DNA from: GCA-2737725 sp965229355
GTDB lineage: Bacteria; Pseudomonadota; Alphaproteobacteria; Rhodospirillales; Rhodospirillaceae
DNA length: 64,000 nucleotides
Assembly: GCA_965229355.1 (NCBI GenBank)
Contig: OZ245869.1
Coordinates: 1,302,001-1,366,000, forward strand
Reading direction: 5' to 3'
A program made the translations under genes and the position numbers. The notes beneath the pieces were generated by a model. It searched no databases. It was not told the DNA's origin and worked only from the letters and a program-made list of their open reading frames with translations. Positions 1 through 8,792 of the stretch are shown one piece after another (position 1 is the stretch's first letter; each line of letters opens with the position of its first letter).

Positions 1-752
1 ATCACTTCAGGGATCAACATCGGGGTCGGTTGACCCAACATGCACGCTTCGGCTTCAATACCACCGACGCCCCAACCCAGAACGGCCAAACCATTCACCA
101 TGGTGGTGTGGCTGTCTGTGCCGACCAACGTGTCAGGATACGCAACTGTCTTGCCACCTTCTTCAGCGGTCCAGACAACTTGCGCCAAGTACTCAACGTT
201 GACTTGGTGGCAGATACCCGTGCCTGGCGGCACAACGCGGAAATTGTTGAAGCCGACTTGGCCCCACTTCAGGAATTGGTAACGCTCGCCGTTACGATCA
301 AATTCCAAGTCGATGTTTTGCGACAAGGCTGTGCTCGAAGCGTAGTGATCGACCATGACCGAGTGATCGATGACGAGATCGACGGGCGAGAGCGGGTTGA
401 TCTTTTGCGGGTTGCCGCCCAGTGACTTGATGGCGTCGCGCATGGCGGCCAAATCAACCACCGCCGGAACGCCGGTGAAATCTTGCATCAGCACGCGGGC
501 CGGACGGTACGCAATTTCTTGATCAGATTTGCGGTCCTTTTGCCACGCGGCGATAGCTTTGATGTGATCGACAGTAACCGAGCTGCCGTCTTCGTAACGC
601 AGCAGGTTTTCCAGCAGCACCTTCATCGAGAAGGGGAGCTTGGAAATGTCACCGATTTGCGCGGCTGCATCCGGCAGACTGAAGTAATCGTAGCTCTTCC
701 CACCCACGGTCAGAGATTTGCGAACTTTCAGTGTGTCGTGTCCGGTTGGCAT
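1..752 (-). CDS. acnA: Aconitate hydratase A, N-terminal part (runs off window)
   Basis: TCA-cycle aconitase, which interconverts citrate and isocitrate using a [4Fe-4S] cluster. Reading the minus strand from ATG at 752 gives 250 codons that stay open to the window edge, so only the N-terminal part is present. The protein begins MPTGHDTLKVRKSL, as in bacterial AcnA, and contains the conserved DSHTTMVNGLAVLGWGVGG stretch of the aconitase/IRP1 family near its visible end. The Cys cluster ligands lie beyond the window. A strong ribosome-binding sequence (AAGGGGG) sits 7 bases before the ATG. It is divergent from ccmA, an arrangement common in Alphaproteobacteria. Confidence 0.95.
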   Translation of the reverse strand, partial: MPTGHDTLKVRKSLTVGGKSYDYFSLPDAAAQIGDISKLPFSMKVLLENLLRYEDGSSVTVDHIKAIAAWQKDRKSDQEIAYRPARVLMQDFTGVPAVVDLAAMRDAIKSLGGNPQKINPLSPVDLVIDHSVMVDHYASSTALSQNIDLEFDRNGERYQFLKWGQVGFNNFRVVPPGTGICHQVNVEYLAQVVWTAEEGGKTVAYPDTLVGTDSHTTMVNGLAVLGWGVGGIEAEACMLGQPTPMLIPEV

Positions 753-853
753 TAGCGGTCCCCCTTAAAAGGTTGGTTGTTGACCCACGGCTTGAAGGCC
801 CTGGTTGCACGCTTTTTCACCCAAACAAAAGCGCAGCGCAATATGAGGTCGCA

Positions 854-899
854 TCATCCACATCCTTTTATGGATGTCCAGGCCGATCCCTGTGGATAA
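854..899. promoter_or_regulatory. Pair of opposed DnaA-box-like sites in the acnA/ccmA gap
   Basis: The 524-base gap between acnA and ccmA holds a perfect consensus DnaA box on the minus strand (TGTGGATAA, 891-899) and a one-mismatch box on the plus strand (TCATCCACA, 854-862). A small inverted repeat (ACATCC/GGATGT, about 860-877) lies between them. The rest of the gap is GC-rich with pyrimidine runs. I see no convincing promoter and no gene in it. A single perfect 9-mer is expected about once per 65 kb on both strands, so this may be chance. Confidence 0.3.
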
Positions 900-1276
900 C
901 CCGGCCAAGTTATTGTTTTTTCGTCAAAAATGCCGAATCGACCATTTCAAAGTCTCACAGTTTTGTCATGCCTGGGTCCCGGATTTCGCCACATTTGGGG
1001 ACCACGTTAGGACCATGGACAGCGGCTCAGTCTTGGCTCCTTCGGACCCTGACGCTGTTCGTCGGGGCGTATTCCCCTACCCCTGACACGAAACCCTATC
1101 GGTGGTCGGCGCTGGACCCTCTCCCCCCCTCAAACCCCAACCTGCGCCGGCCACCGTTTTTTTCTCCCCACCACCCGCCACATATAAAAGCATGCGCTGT
1201 GTTTTGCGCTGCCAGAACAGGCAAGACGACTGAACCATTTCTGGTATGGTCCGCCGCGATTGAAGGTTGCGGGTAG

Positions 1277-1948
1277 ATGGATCACGTTTTTCAAAGCGCA
1301 GAATTTTCCGGGACAAACTTAAGCTGCCGCCGTGGTGGCCGCGTGGTGTTTGCCGGTTTAGCGTTCACGGTAAAATCCGGTGAGGCGCTGATTTTGCGCG
1401 GGCCGAATGGTGCGGGCAAAACGACACTGTTACGCCTGATGGCAGGATTAGCGCGCGCGAACGCGGGCACCTTGAATTGGAACGGCACTGACGTGCAGGA
1501 AGATTTGGCTGCCCATGGCGCAAGGTTGGGATTCGCAGGGCATTTGGATGCCGTAAAGCCCGCCATGACGGTGCGCGAGAATTTAGAATTCTGGGCCGAT
1601 GTGCGCGGCAGCGCACTGAGTGATATCGACAAAGCACTGAAAGCATTTTCACTCTCACACTTAGCAGATATGCCGGGTCGCATACTCTCAGCGGGGCAGC
1701 GGCATCGCGTTGCCTTAGCGCGTATTGCCATGAACGGCGCACAATTGTGGCTGTTAGATGAGCCCACAAACACGCTGGATGATGCGGCTTTATCGGCCTT
1801 GCAGCGCGTGATGCAAAATCATTTGAAGAGCGGCGGCATGGTGGTGATGGCCAGTCACGGCGACACACTTCTTCCGAACGCCAACACGCTCGACATCCGC
1901 GCGTTTATTCAACGGGCGCGCATGACAGATATCGAGGATGCAGCATGA
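1277..1948 (+). CDS. ccmA: Heme exporter ATP-binding protein CcmA
   Basis: ABC ATPase of the CcmABCD complex, which releases heme-loaded CcmE during System I cytochrome c maturation. The 223-residue protein has Walker A (GPNGAGKTT, residues 42-50), the ABC signature LSAGQ (137-141) and Walker B with the following aspartate and glutamate (LWLLDEP, 157-163). Length is typical for CcmA, which is short for an ABC ATPase. It is the first gene of the ccm cluster, and its stop overlaps the ccmB start (ATGA), which implies translational coupling. Confidence 0.96.
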   Translation: MDHVFQSAEFSGTNLSCRRGGRVVFAGLAFTVKSGEALILRGPNGAGKTTLLRLMAGLARANAGTLNWNGTDVQEDLAAHGARLGFAGHLDAVKPAMTVRENLEFWADVRGSALSDIDKALKAFSLSHLADMPGRILSAGQRHRVALARIAMNGAQLWLLDEPTNTLDDAALSALQRVMQNHLKSGGMVVMASHGDTLLPNANTLDIRAFIQRARMTDIEDAA

Positions 1949-2610
1949 AGGGTTTTGCTGCGATTTTGCGCCGCGATCTGACACTGGCTGTCAGAAACCA
2001 AGGCGAGATGATGATGGTGATCGGCTTCTTTGCCATCGCCGCAACTTTGTTTGCATTCGGCGTTGGCCCCGAAGCCAATGTGCAATCGCGCATCTCAGCT
2101 GGTGTGGTGTGGACGATGGCGCTGTTGTCTGCGCTGCTGTCACTCGAGCGTTTATTCGCCATCGACTACGAAGACGGCACGTTGGATCAGCTGATGCTCA
2201 GCGGTGTTGAGCCCGCGGCCATGGTGTTTGCAAAAATTATCGCGCACTGGCTGACCACAGGTATGGCGTTGCTGATTGCGGCACCGGCGGTGGCCTTAAG
2301 TTTGCAACTTCCCTCACAAGCCTACGGCGCGTTGATGATCTCGCTCCTGCTTGGCACACCAACCCTCAGCCTACTCGGTGCTGTTGGTGCAGCGCTGGTG
2401 TTGGGGTCACGCCGCGGCGGCGTGTTGTTGTCGTTGCTGCTCTTGCCGCTTTATTCGCCGATTCTGATTTTCGGTGCGGCGGCGGTTGAAGGTGCAATTT
2501 TGGGCATCAACACAACCACGCCTTACGCCGTTTTGGGCGGCCTTTTGATTTTGGCCCTGACGTTATGCCCGTGGGCCGGGTCAGTCGCGTTGCGCCATGC
2601 CGTGGAATAA
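1945..2610 (+). CDS. ccmB: Heme exporter membrane protein CcmB
   Basis: Permease subunit of the CcmABCD complex in the inner membrane. It has 221 residues and about six hydrophobic segments, for example around residues 22-40, 50-68, 100-125, 130-155, 158-182 and 190-215. Its place directly after ccmA, with a 4-base overlap, and its family length support the call. The next gene, ccmC, follows only after 229 bases, an unusually wide gap within this cluster, in which I see no coding sequence. Confidence 0.94.
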   Translation: MKGFAAILRRDLTLAVRNQGEMMMVIGFFAIAATLFAFGVGPEANVQSRISAGVVWTMALLSALLSLERLFAIDYEDGTLDQLMLSGVEPAAMVFAKIIAHWLTTGMALLIAAPAVALSLQLPSQAYGALMISLLLGTPTLSLLGAVGAALVLGSRRGGVLLSLLLLPLYSPILIFGAAAVEGAILGINTTTPYAVLGGLLILALTLCPWAGSVALRHAVE

Positions 2611-2839
2611 CGGCCAAATCCAAGCTTAATCAATAACTTAGCATGCGATTGGGTGATGTGGTTTGTAACAGCAAAGTGCATTGTATCAGCGGCACTTTAT
2701 TGAGAGTTATCAATGCATTGGCCAGCAGCCGTACCATATTCGGTTTATCCTTGAGTACGCCTATATGGGATGCGACAACGCCCTGCCTTTTAATGCCCTC
2801 GCCTTTTTATGGCGGCTTGATCTGATAGACCCGCGCACC

Positions 2840-3556
2840 ATGCATAAGTTCGCCAACCCAACCTTCTTTATGAAAATCGCCAACGCGATTTTTCCGTGGG
2901 CGGCAGGCATCAGCGCGCTGTGTTTCCTGATTGGCCTTCCTATCGCCCTCGTGACCTCGCCGCCGGATTACCAGCAGGGCGAAACGGTTCGCATTATGTA
3001 TATGCACGTTCCGGCCGCCTGGATGGGCAGCATGGTCTACGGCGTGATGGCCATTTCCAGCGCCACATACCTTATCTGGCGTCACACGATTGCGCACATC
3101 ATCGCGCGTGCGTCTGCACCCATTGGAGCGATGTTCACCGCGCTGTGCTTAGTTACCGGCATGCTGTGGGGCGAGCCGATGTGGGGCACATGGTGGGTGT
3201 GGGATGCGCGCCTCACCTCGATGTTAATTCTGTTCTTCCTCTATCTCGGTTACATCGCGCTGGGTGATGCGTTTGAAGATCAAGAGCGCGGCGACCGCGC
3301 CGCTGCATTGTTAGCGTTGGTGGGCTCTGTGAACCTGCCGATTGTTCACTTCTCGGTGGATTGGTGGAACACGCTGCATCAGTCTTCGATCTTGAGCATG
3401 AAGGGCATGTCGTTGAGCAAAGAAATGGTGTTGCCGTTGCTGCTGATGGTCGGTGCATTTCAGTTCTACTACATCGCGGTGTTGGTGATCCGTCTGCGCG
3501 CAGAATTATTGGCGGCCAAAATCCGCACGGCACGCTTTAACTTGGCGGCAGGTTAG
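2840..3556 (+). CDS. ccmC: Heme-handling protein CcmC
   Basis: Integral membrane protein that delivers heme to CcmE. The tryptophan-rich WWD motif (WGTWWVWDARLTS, residues 115-127) is flanked by two conserved histidines, H56 (MYMHVP) and H170 (IVHFSVDWW), the expected axial heme ligands. There are six hydrophobic segments and 238 residues. The open frame extends 53 codons further upstream (to 2681), but that extension looks unlike any CcmC. The ATG at 2840, starting MHKFANPTFF, gives normal family length and is preferred. CcmD follows 6 bases later. Confidence 0.95.
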   Translation: MHKFANPTFFMKIANAIFPWAAGISALCFLIGLPIALVTSPPDYQQGETVRIMYMHVPAAWMGSMVYGVMAISSATYLIWRHTIAHIIARASAPIGAMFTALCLVTGMLWGEPMWGTWWVWDARLTSMLILFFLYLGYIALGDAFEDQERGDRAAALLALVGSVNLPIVHFSVDWWNTLHQSSILSMKGMSLSKEMVLPLLLMVGAFQFYYIAVLVIRLRAELLAAKIRTARFNLAAG

Positions 3557-3562
3557 TCAGCC

Positions 3563-3742
3563 ATGGAAAATTTGAGCGAATATTTCAATATGGGTGGCTA
3601 CGCGAAGTTCGTGTGGCCGGCTTATGTTTTAGGTGCTGCGGGCTTGATCGGTATCTTGTGGTTATCGATCAGCTCATGGAAAGCACGCGAAGACGAATTC
3701 GCGAAACTGAAAGCCATGCGAGACGAAGAGGTGTCATCATGA
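3563..3742 (+). CDS. ccmD: Heme exporter small subunit CcmD
   Basis: A 59-residue single-span membrane protein, often missed because of its size. It begins MENLSEYFNMGGYAKFVW, which matches the CcmD pattern of a short aromatic N-terminus (YFxMGGYAxFVWxAY). One transmembrane helix follows (about 19-36), then a charged cytoplasmic tail (KAREDEFAKLKAMRDEE). It stabilises the CcmABC-CcmE complex. Its TGA overlaps the ATG of ccmE, and it starts 6 bases after the ccmC stop. Confidence 0.93.
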   Translation: MENLSEYFNMGGYAKFVWPAYVLGAAGLIGILWLSISSWKAREDEFAKLKAMRDEEVSS

Positions 3743-4218
3743 CCCGCAAGCGTCGGCGGTTATATTTTGTCGGTTTGGGTTTGCTGGGCCTGTTCGCAGC
3801 GACCGCGCTGATTTTAACGGCAGTTGAAGACAACATTGTGTTCTTCTTCTCGCCCAGTGATTTAAAAACCCGGACGGTCACCGCCGATCAGCGCTTGCGC
3901 ATTGGTGGCTTGGTGGAAGATGGCAGTGTGCAGAAAAACGGCAACACGGTGCGCTTTGTTGTCACCGACACCGCCGAGAAATTAACCGTGCAATACACTG
4001 GTATCTTGCCCGACCTGTTCCGCGAAGGCCAAGGCATCGTCGCGGAAGGCAACTTGGGCCGTGACGGTGTGTTTATCGCCAGCGACGTTCTGGCCAAGCA
4101 CGATGAAAACTACATGCCGCCGGAAGTGGCTGAAGCGCTGAAGAAGACCGGGCGCTGGCAAGAAGGCCAGCAAGCGCAAGACGCCACTAAGCCGCAAGAG
4201 CTTTCGACATCCAATTAA
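3739..4218 (+). CDS. ccmE: Cytochrome c maturation heme chaperone CcmE
   Basis: Periplasmic heme chaperone, anchored by an N-terminal helix (about residues 8-28 after MTRKRRR), which binds heme covalently before handing it to CcmF/H. The heme-binding histidine is H121 and the conserved tyrosine Y125 in the AKHDENYMPPE motif. The OB-fold beta region spans about 40-118. The open frame continues 42 codons upstream inside ccmD. The ATG at 3739, overlapping the ccmD stop, gives 159 residues, the normal family length. The Gln-rich C-terminal tail is variable in the family. Confidence 0.96.
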   Translation: MTRKRRRLYFVGLGLLGLFAATALILTAVEDNIVFFFSPSDLKTRTVTADQRLRIGGLVEDGSVQKNGNTVRFVVTDTAEKLTVQYTGILPDLFREGQGIVAEGNLGRDGVFIASDVLAKHDENYMPPEVAEALKKTGRWQEGQQAQDATKPQELSTSN

Positions 4219-4256
4219 TAGCCTGACGTTTCAGGCGCCCTTTTCAAGGTTAGCCC

Positions 4257-6245
4257 ATGCTGATCGAACTCGGACACTTCGCCCTGGCCCTCGCGTTGGT
4301 GGTGGCCCTTGTGCAAGGTACGTTGCCTTTGTTGGGCGCGCATCGCGGTAACCCCGCGTGGATGGCGATCGCCGAACCGGCTGCCATTGTGCAATCGCTG
4401 CTGTGTGGTTTCGCGTTTGCAGCTCTGATGCATGCCTACATCGTTTCGGACTTCTCAGTGATTGGTGTGGCCGAGAACTCGCACACCGCAAAACCGCTGC
4501 TGTATAAAATCAGCGGCGTGTGGGGCAACCACGAAGGCTCCATGGTGCTGTGGATCACAGTCTTAAGTTTATTCGGCGCTGCCGTGGCGTTGTTTGGCAA
4601 CAACCTGCCGCGCTCACTCAAAGCCCGCACGCTCGGCATCCAAGGTTTGATCGGCCTAGGCTTCATTGCTTTCATTTTGTTCACATCAAACCCGTTCATT
4701 CGTTTGAACCCCGCGCCAGCGCAAGGCAACGGCCTGAACCCGCTGCTGCAAGACCCTGGCCTCGCGTTCCATCCGCCCATGTTGTACCTGGGCTATGTCG
4801 GTTTCTCGGTCGCGTTCTCGTTTGCGGCGGCTGCATTGCTGGAAGGCCGCGTTGATTCTGCCTGGGCGCGTTGGGTGCGCCCGTGGACGTTGGCAGCTTG
4901 GACATTCCTGACGCTCGGCATCGGCCTTGGCAGCTGGTGGGCCTACTACGAGCTCGGTTGGGGCGGCTGGTGGTTCTGGGACCCGGTTGAGAACGCATCA
5001 TTCATTCCGTGGCTGACGGGCACCGCACTGCTGCACTCGGCGATTGTCGTTGAACGCCGCGAAGCTTTGAAAAGCTGGACCATTCTTCTCGCCATCATCA
5101 CCTTCTCGCTCAGTCTGCTCGGCACATTCTTGGTGCGCTCTGGGATTCTGACATCCGTGCACGCGTTTGCCGCTGATCCGACGCGCGGTGTGTTCGTGCT
5201 GATCTTGCTGGCGGTGGCCATTGGTGGCTCGCTCACACTGTATGCCGTGCGCGCGCCTGCGGTGGATGGCGGCGGCGTGTTCGCACCCGTCAGCCGCGAA
5301 GGCGGTTTGCTGATCAACAACCTGCTGCTGACGACAGCCGCCACGACTGTTTTGTTAGGCACGCTTTACCCGCTGATCGCCGATGCCTTCGAGTTGGGTA
5401 AACTCTCAGTCGGTGCGCCGTACTTTAATGCGGTGTTTGTGCCGCTGATGGTGCCCTTGGTGATCTTGGCGGGCATTGGCCCGCTGTTGGCGTGGAAGCG
5501 CGGAGACCTTAACGGCGCATTCCAACGTTTGCGCGTGGCCTTGGCCTTCGCAATTCTGGCGTTGGTTGCGACGATGGCGATTAACGGCACGAACCTCGTG
5601 AACATCGCCGCTGGTGGCGGCATGGCCTTGGCGGCATGGCTGATTGTGGCCGCCATCAGCGAGTGGGTGTTGCGCGTTATTAGTGCCGATGGGTTCAGCT
5701 TCCAACGCATGGTCAATCTGCCGCGCTCAGCATACGGCATGACGATTGCGCACATTGGCATGGCCGTGTTGATCATCGGCGTAACAGGATCAACGGCCTG
5801 GAAAGAAGAGCGCATCGAAAGCTTAAAGCCGGGTGATTACATTGAAGCGGCTGGCTACCGCGTGACGTTCGTGAATGCGCAACAGGTGCAAGGCCCGAAC
5901 TACACCGCACTTCAAGGCGAATACAAAGTCACCAAAAACGGCGAATTCGTCACCACATTGCGCCCTGAAAAACGCAACTTCAGCCAGCCTGTGCAACAAA
6001 CCACAGAAGCCGCCATTTACACCACGGGCCTGATCGACCTTTACACCGTGATTGGCGATGCGGACCCGGCCAAGGGCGCGTTTGTAACCCGCGTCTTCTA
6101 CGAACCCTTTGTGCCGTGCCTGTGGTACGGCGTGTTGTTGATGGGTTTGGGTGGCTTGGTGTCGTTGTCTGATCGCCGCCACCGTATTGGCGCTGCGCGT
6201 AAAGCCAGCCTCAATGTTGGCGCTGCGGTTCAACCGGCAGAATAA
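4257..6245 (+). CDS. ccmF: Cytochrome c heme lyase subunit CcmF
   Basis: Large polytopic membrane protein (662 residues) of the heme lyase that ligates heme to apocytochrome CXXCH motifs. The WWD heme-handling motif (WGGWWFWDPVENASFIPWL, about residues 239-257) is intact. Conserved histidines are visible before it and after it (LLHSAIV). About 14-15 hydrophobic segments are visible, and a soluble periplasmic domain lies near the C-terminus (about 510-610). It begins 38 bases after ccmE and ends 3 bases before ccmG, within the same transcript. Confidence 0.96.
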   Translation: MLIELGHFALALALVVALVQGTLPLLGAHRGNPAWMAIAEPAAIVQSLLCGFAFAALMHAYIVSDFSVIGVAENSHTAKPLLYKISGVWGNHEGSMVLWITVLSLFGAAVALFGNNLPRSLKARTLGIQGLIGLGFIAFILFTSNPFIRLNPAPAQGNGLNPLLQDPGLAFHPPMLYLGYVGFSVAFSFAAAALLEGRVDSAWARWVRPWTLAAWTFLTLGIGLGSWWAYYELGWGGWWFWDPVENASFIPWLTGTALLHSAIVVERREALKSWTILLAIITFSLSLLGTFLVRSGILTSVHAFAADPTRGVFVLILLAVAIGGSLTLYAVRAPAVDGGGVFAPVSREGGLLINNLLLTTAATTVLLGTLYPLIADAFELGKLSVGAPYFNAVFVPLMVPLVILAGIGPLLAWKRGDLNGAFQRLRVALAFAILALVATMAINGTNLVNIAAGGGMALAAWLIVAAISEWVLRVISADGFSFQRMVNLPRSAYGMTIAHIGMAVLIIGVTGSTAWKEERIESLKPGDYIEAAGYRVTFVNAQQVQGPNYTALQGEYKVTKNGEFVTTLRPEKRNFSQPVQQTTEAAIYTTGLIDLYTVIGDADPAKGAFVTRVFYEPFVPCLWYGVLLMGLGGLVSLSDRRHRIGAARKASLNVGAAVQPAE

Positions 6246-6248
6246 GTT

Positions 6249-6833
6249 ATGTCATCTGAAGTTCCTGCCGCCGAAACCAAAACTGCTAAGCGCTGGCCGC
6301 TCGTCATTCCGCTGCTTGTTGTGGTGGCACTGGTGGGCGTGTTTGGGAAACGCTTGGCCGATGTCAGTGGCGGCGATGATCCACGGCTTGTGCCGACCGT
6401 GTTGTTGAACACACCGTTCCCTGAGATGGATTTGCCAACGTTGCCAGGCCGCACCGAAGGCGGCTTAGCGACAGCAAACTTAAAGGGCGAAGTGAGTTTG
6501 GTGAACGTCTGGGGCTCGTGGTGCGTGGCGTGCTTGGCCGAACACCCCACTTTGGTGGCGTTAGATCGCCAAAAGTTGATTCCCATTCACGGCATTGCCT
6601 GGCGCGATGCGCCTGACGCTAGCCTGGCGTGGTTGGCTAAAAATGGTGATCCGTATTCCCGCATTGGCCAAGACCCGCGCAGTGCAGCGGCCATTGCATT
6701 GGGTGTGACAGGTGCGCCTGAAACATTCGTCGTCGATGCAGAAGGCATCATTCGCTACAAGCACATTGGGCCCATTACACCTGAAGTGTGGCAAACCAAA
6801 TTGGCGCCCCTCATCGCACAATTGAAAAAATGA
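6249..6833 (+). CDS. ccmG: Thiol:disulfide interchange protein CcmG/DsbE
   Basis: Membrane-tethered periplasmic thioredoxin-like reductase that keeps apocytochrome and CcmH cysteines reduced. After a cytoplasmic stub and one transmembrane helix (about 16-34), the thioredoxin fold carries the active site WCVAC (C92, C95) in VNVWGSWCVACLAEHP. Most homologues have WCVPC or similar; alanine at the fourth position is a mild variation. The cis-proline region appears as GVTGAPETFVVD. Of its 194 residues, the last codons overlap the ccmH start. Confidence 0.94.
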   Translation: MSSEVPAAETKTAKRWPLVIPLLVVVALVGVFGKRLADVSGGDDPRLVPTVLLNTPFPEMDLPTLPGRTEGGLATANLKGEVSLVNVWGSWCVACLAEHPTLVALDRQKLIPIHGIAWRDAPDASLAWLAKNGDPYSRIGQDPRSAAAIALGVTGAPETFVVDAEGIIRYKHIGPITPEVWQTKLAPLIAQLKK

Positions 6834-7294
6834 AACGCATCCTGATCGCCTTAACCGCGCTTTTGATCAGCGCCTCTGCTTTTGCAGTCGAACCCGATGA
6901 ACGGCTGCCCGTTCCGGCAGACGAAGCACGAGCCCGTGAGGTGAGCAAAGCGTTGCGCTGCGTCGTTTGCCAAAACGAAACGATTGACGATTCACACGCC
7001 GAATTAGCGCGCGATATGCGCTTACTGGTGCGTGACCGCATCAAAGCGGGCGACAGCAATGAACAAGTACTGGCCTATATGGTTCAACGCTACGGCGACT
7101 TCGTGTTGTTAAAGCCACGCATGACGCCTGAGACTTATGTTCTGTGGTTTGGGCCATTCTTAGTGCTCATCATCGGCGGCGTTATTGTGTTCCGCCGCTT
7201 GCGCAAAGCAGCGCCCGCCGCTGCCCCCCAAGCCTTAAGTGCTGAAGATGCCAAAGCATTAAGTGAAATGACCAACAAGGATACTGCGCCATGA
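6830..7294 (+). CDS. ccmH: Cytochrome c maturation protein CcmH
   Basis: Periplasmic thiol oxidoreductase of the heme lyase module. The diagnostic LRCVVCQ motif holds C44 and C47. An N-terminal signal/anchor (MKRILIALTALLISASAFA) and a C-terminal transmembrane helix (about 103-122) are visible. The ATG at 6830 overlaps the ccmG stop (ATGA), and this start gives the signal peptide, so it is preferred over the longer open frame. It is the short CcmH form (154 residues); the TPR part is encoded by the next gene, ccmI. Confidence 0.95.
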   Translation: MKRILIALTALLISASAFAVEPDERLPVPADEARAREVSKALRCVVCQNETIDDSHAELARDMRLLVRDRIKAGDSNEQVLAYMVQRYGDFVLLKPRMTPETYVLWFGPFLVLIIGGVIVFRRLRKAAPAAAPQALSAEDAKALSEMTNKDTAP

Positions 7295-8757
7295 TTTGGG
7301 CCCTGTTAGCCGCTCTGGCGCTGGCTGTTGTTGCGGCTTTGATCTGGCCGTTGATCCGCGATGCCGCCACGCCCGAAGACACACCGCGCGATGTGGTGGT
7401 GTTAAAAGACCAGTTGGCTGAAATCGACCGCGACCTTGGGCGTGGCGTGATCAGCGCCACTGAAGCCGATGCGTTGAAATTGGAAATTCAGCGCCGCCTG
7501 CTCACCGCTGCACGCCGCCCCCTCATTGCAGTGTGGCGCGAAGGTGCGGGCTTACGTTCGGCGCTGACCGCTTTGTTGGCTGTGGCTGTGCCACTGTTTG
7601 CCTTTGCGATTTATATGAACTTGGGCGCACCGATGCTGAAGCCCACAGTATCGCAAGCCAGCAACGCCGAGCACCAAAGCGAGCAAGACCCCGAGATGGC
7701 GGGCTTGGTCGATCAGTTGGCTGAGCGGTTGGCGGGTGATCCCAACAACGCTGAGGGCTGGGCACTGCTTGCGCGCAGTTATCGCCAAATGGAGCGCTAT
7801 GAAGATGCGCTTGCCGCTTATCGCCATGTTGTCAGCTTGCAGCCCAAAGAGGCCGAGCCCTACGCCAACTACGGCGAAATGCTGATGACCGTGGCCAATG
7901 GCAATGTCAGCCCTGAAGCCGAGCAGGCGTTTCTGCAAGCGTTGCAGCGTGATCGCAATGATCCGCGCTCACGCTTTTATGTGGGCTTGGCTGCGGCTCA
8001 GAACGGCGATGCGAAAACCGCGATTGCGATTTGGCGTGATCTGACCGCTGGTGCGCCACAAGATGCGCCGTGGCTTGAGATGGTGCGCGGTCAAATGTTC
8101 CAAGTCGCACAAAGTGCGGCAGTGATGCCGATGAACGTGGAGCCAAAGCATCCATTAGATTTAAAACGTGTCGAAGGGAAAGCGCTCCCCGCGCCGGCGC
8201 TCTCCGCCCCCGCAGCACCTGCGAAACCTGCACCGAAAGGCGCTGCCGTTGCGCCACCGAGTGACCCTGAAGACATTACCTCGCCCGATGTCAGCGCCAT
8301 TAAAGAGCAATTCTCGGCTGAGAATTTAGAGCAAATTCAAGCCATGGTCGGAAGCTTGGCCGGGCGCCTGGAAAACGAGCCGAATGATTACAATGGCTGG
8401 ATGATGCTGGGGCGCTCGTACATGGTGTTGCGCAACAATACCGGTGCCAAAGGTGCGTTCGAGAAAGCCATGGCGTTGCGTCCCGATGATATTCAGCCGA
8501 AGCTGAGTTACGCAGGCGTGCTGATGAACGAAACCAACCTGAATTCACCAGCGCCATTGCCTGCGAACTTGGTGAAAACCAGCAATGACATTTTAAAGCT
8601 GGCCCCAGACCACGCCGAGGCGTTATTTGTGCGGGGGCTGGCCGCGTTTAAAGCGGGCGATCAGAAATCTGCGGCGCGTGATTTTGCCACCGCTAAGAAA
8701 AATGCCAATCAGGCTTTAAGCGCTGAGATTGATCGCTGGTCTGCGCAGATTAAATAG
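7291..8757 (+). CDS. ccmI: Cytochrome c maturation TPR protein CcmI
   Basis: Apocytochrome c chaperone of the heme lyase complex. The 488-residue protein has two N-terminal transmembrane helices (about 1-20 and 88-108) separated by a charged cytoplasmic loop. A long periplasmic domain follows with TPR repeats (for example GWALLARSYRQMERYEDALAAY and a second set after residue 350), joined by an Ala/Pro-rich linker at about 300-325. Its start overlaps ccmH by 4 bases. It closes the ccm operon. Confidence 0.92.
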   Translation: MIWALLAALALAVVAALIWPLIRDAATPEDTPRDVVVLKDQLAEIDRDLGRGVISATEADALKLEIQRRLLTAARRPLIAVWREGAGLRSALTALLAVAVPLFAFAIYMNLGAPMLKPTVSQASNAEHQSEQDPEMAGLVDQLAERLAGDPNNAEGWALLARSYRQMERYEDALAAYRHVVSLQPKEAEPYANYGEMLMTVANGNVSPEAEQAFLQALQRDRNDPRSRFYVGLAAAQNGDAKTAIAIWRDLTAGAPQDAPWLEMVRGQMFQVAQSAAVMPMNVEPKHPLDLKRVEGKALPAPALSAPAAPAKPAPKGAAVAPPSDPEDITSPDVSAIKEQFSAENLEQIQAMVGSLAGRLENEPNDYNGWMMLGRSYMVLRNNTGAKGAFEKAMALRPDDIQPKLSYAGVLMNETNLNSPAPLPANLVKTSNDILKLAPDHAEALFVRGLAAFKAGDQKSAARDFATAKKNANQALSAEIDRWSAQIK

Positions 8758-8792
8758 CAGCATACGTTTCGATTTAATTTGAAAGTTTTGCC

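Noticed and set aside
731..1276. 181-residue open frame in the acnA/ccmA gap
   Set aside because: It overlaps the acnA 5' end, has low-complexity Pro/Ser content and no recognisable domain, and lies over likely regulatory sequence.
2681..2839. 53-codon N-terminal extension of ccmC
   Set aside because: The residues do not resemble any CcmC, while the ATG at 2840 gives a family-length protein.
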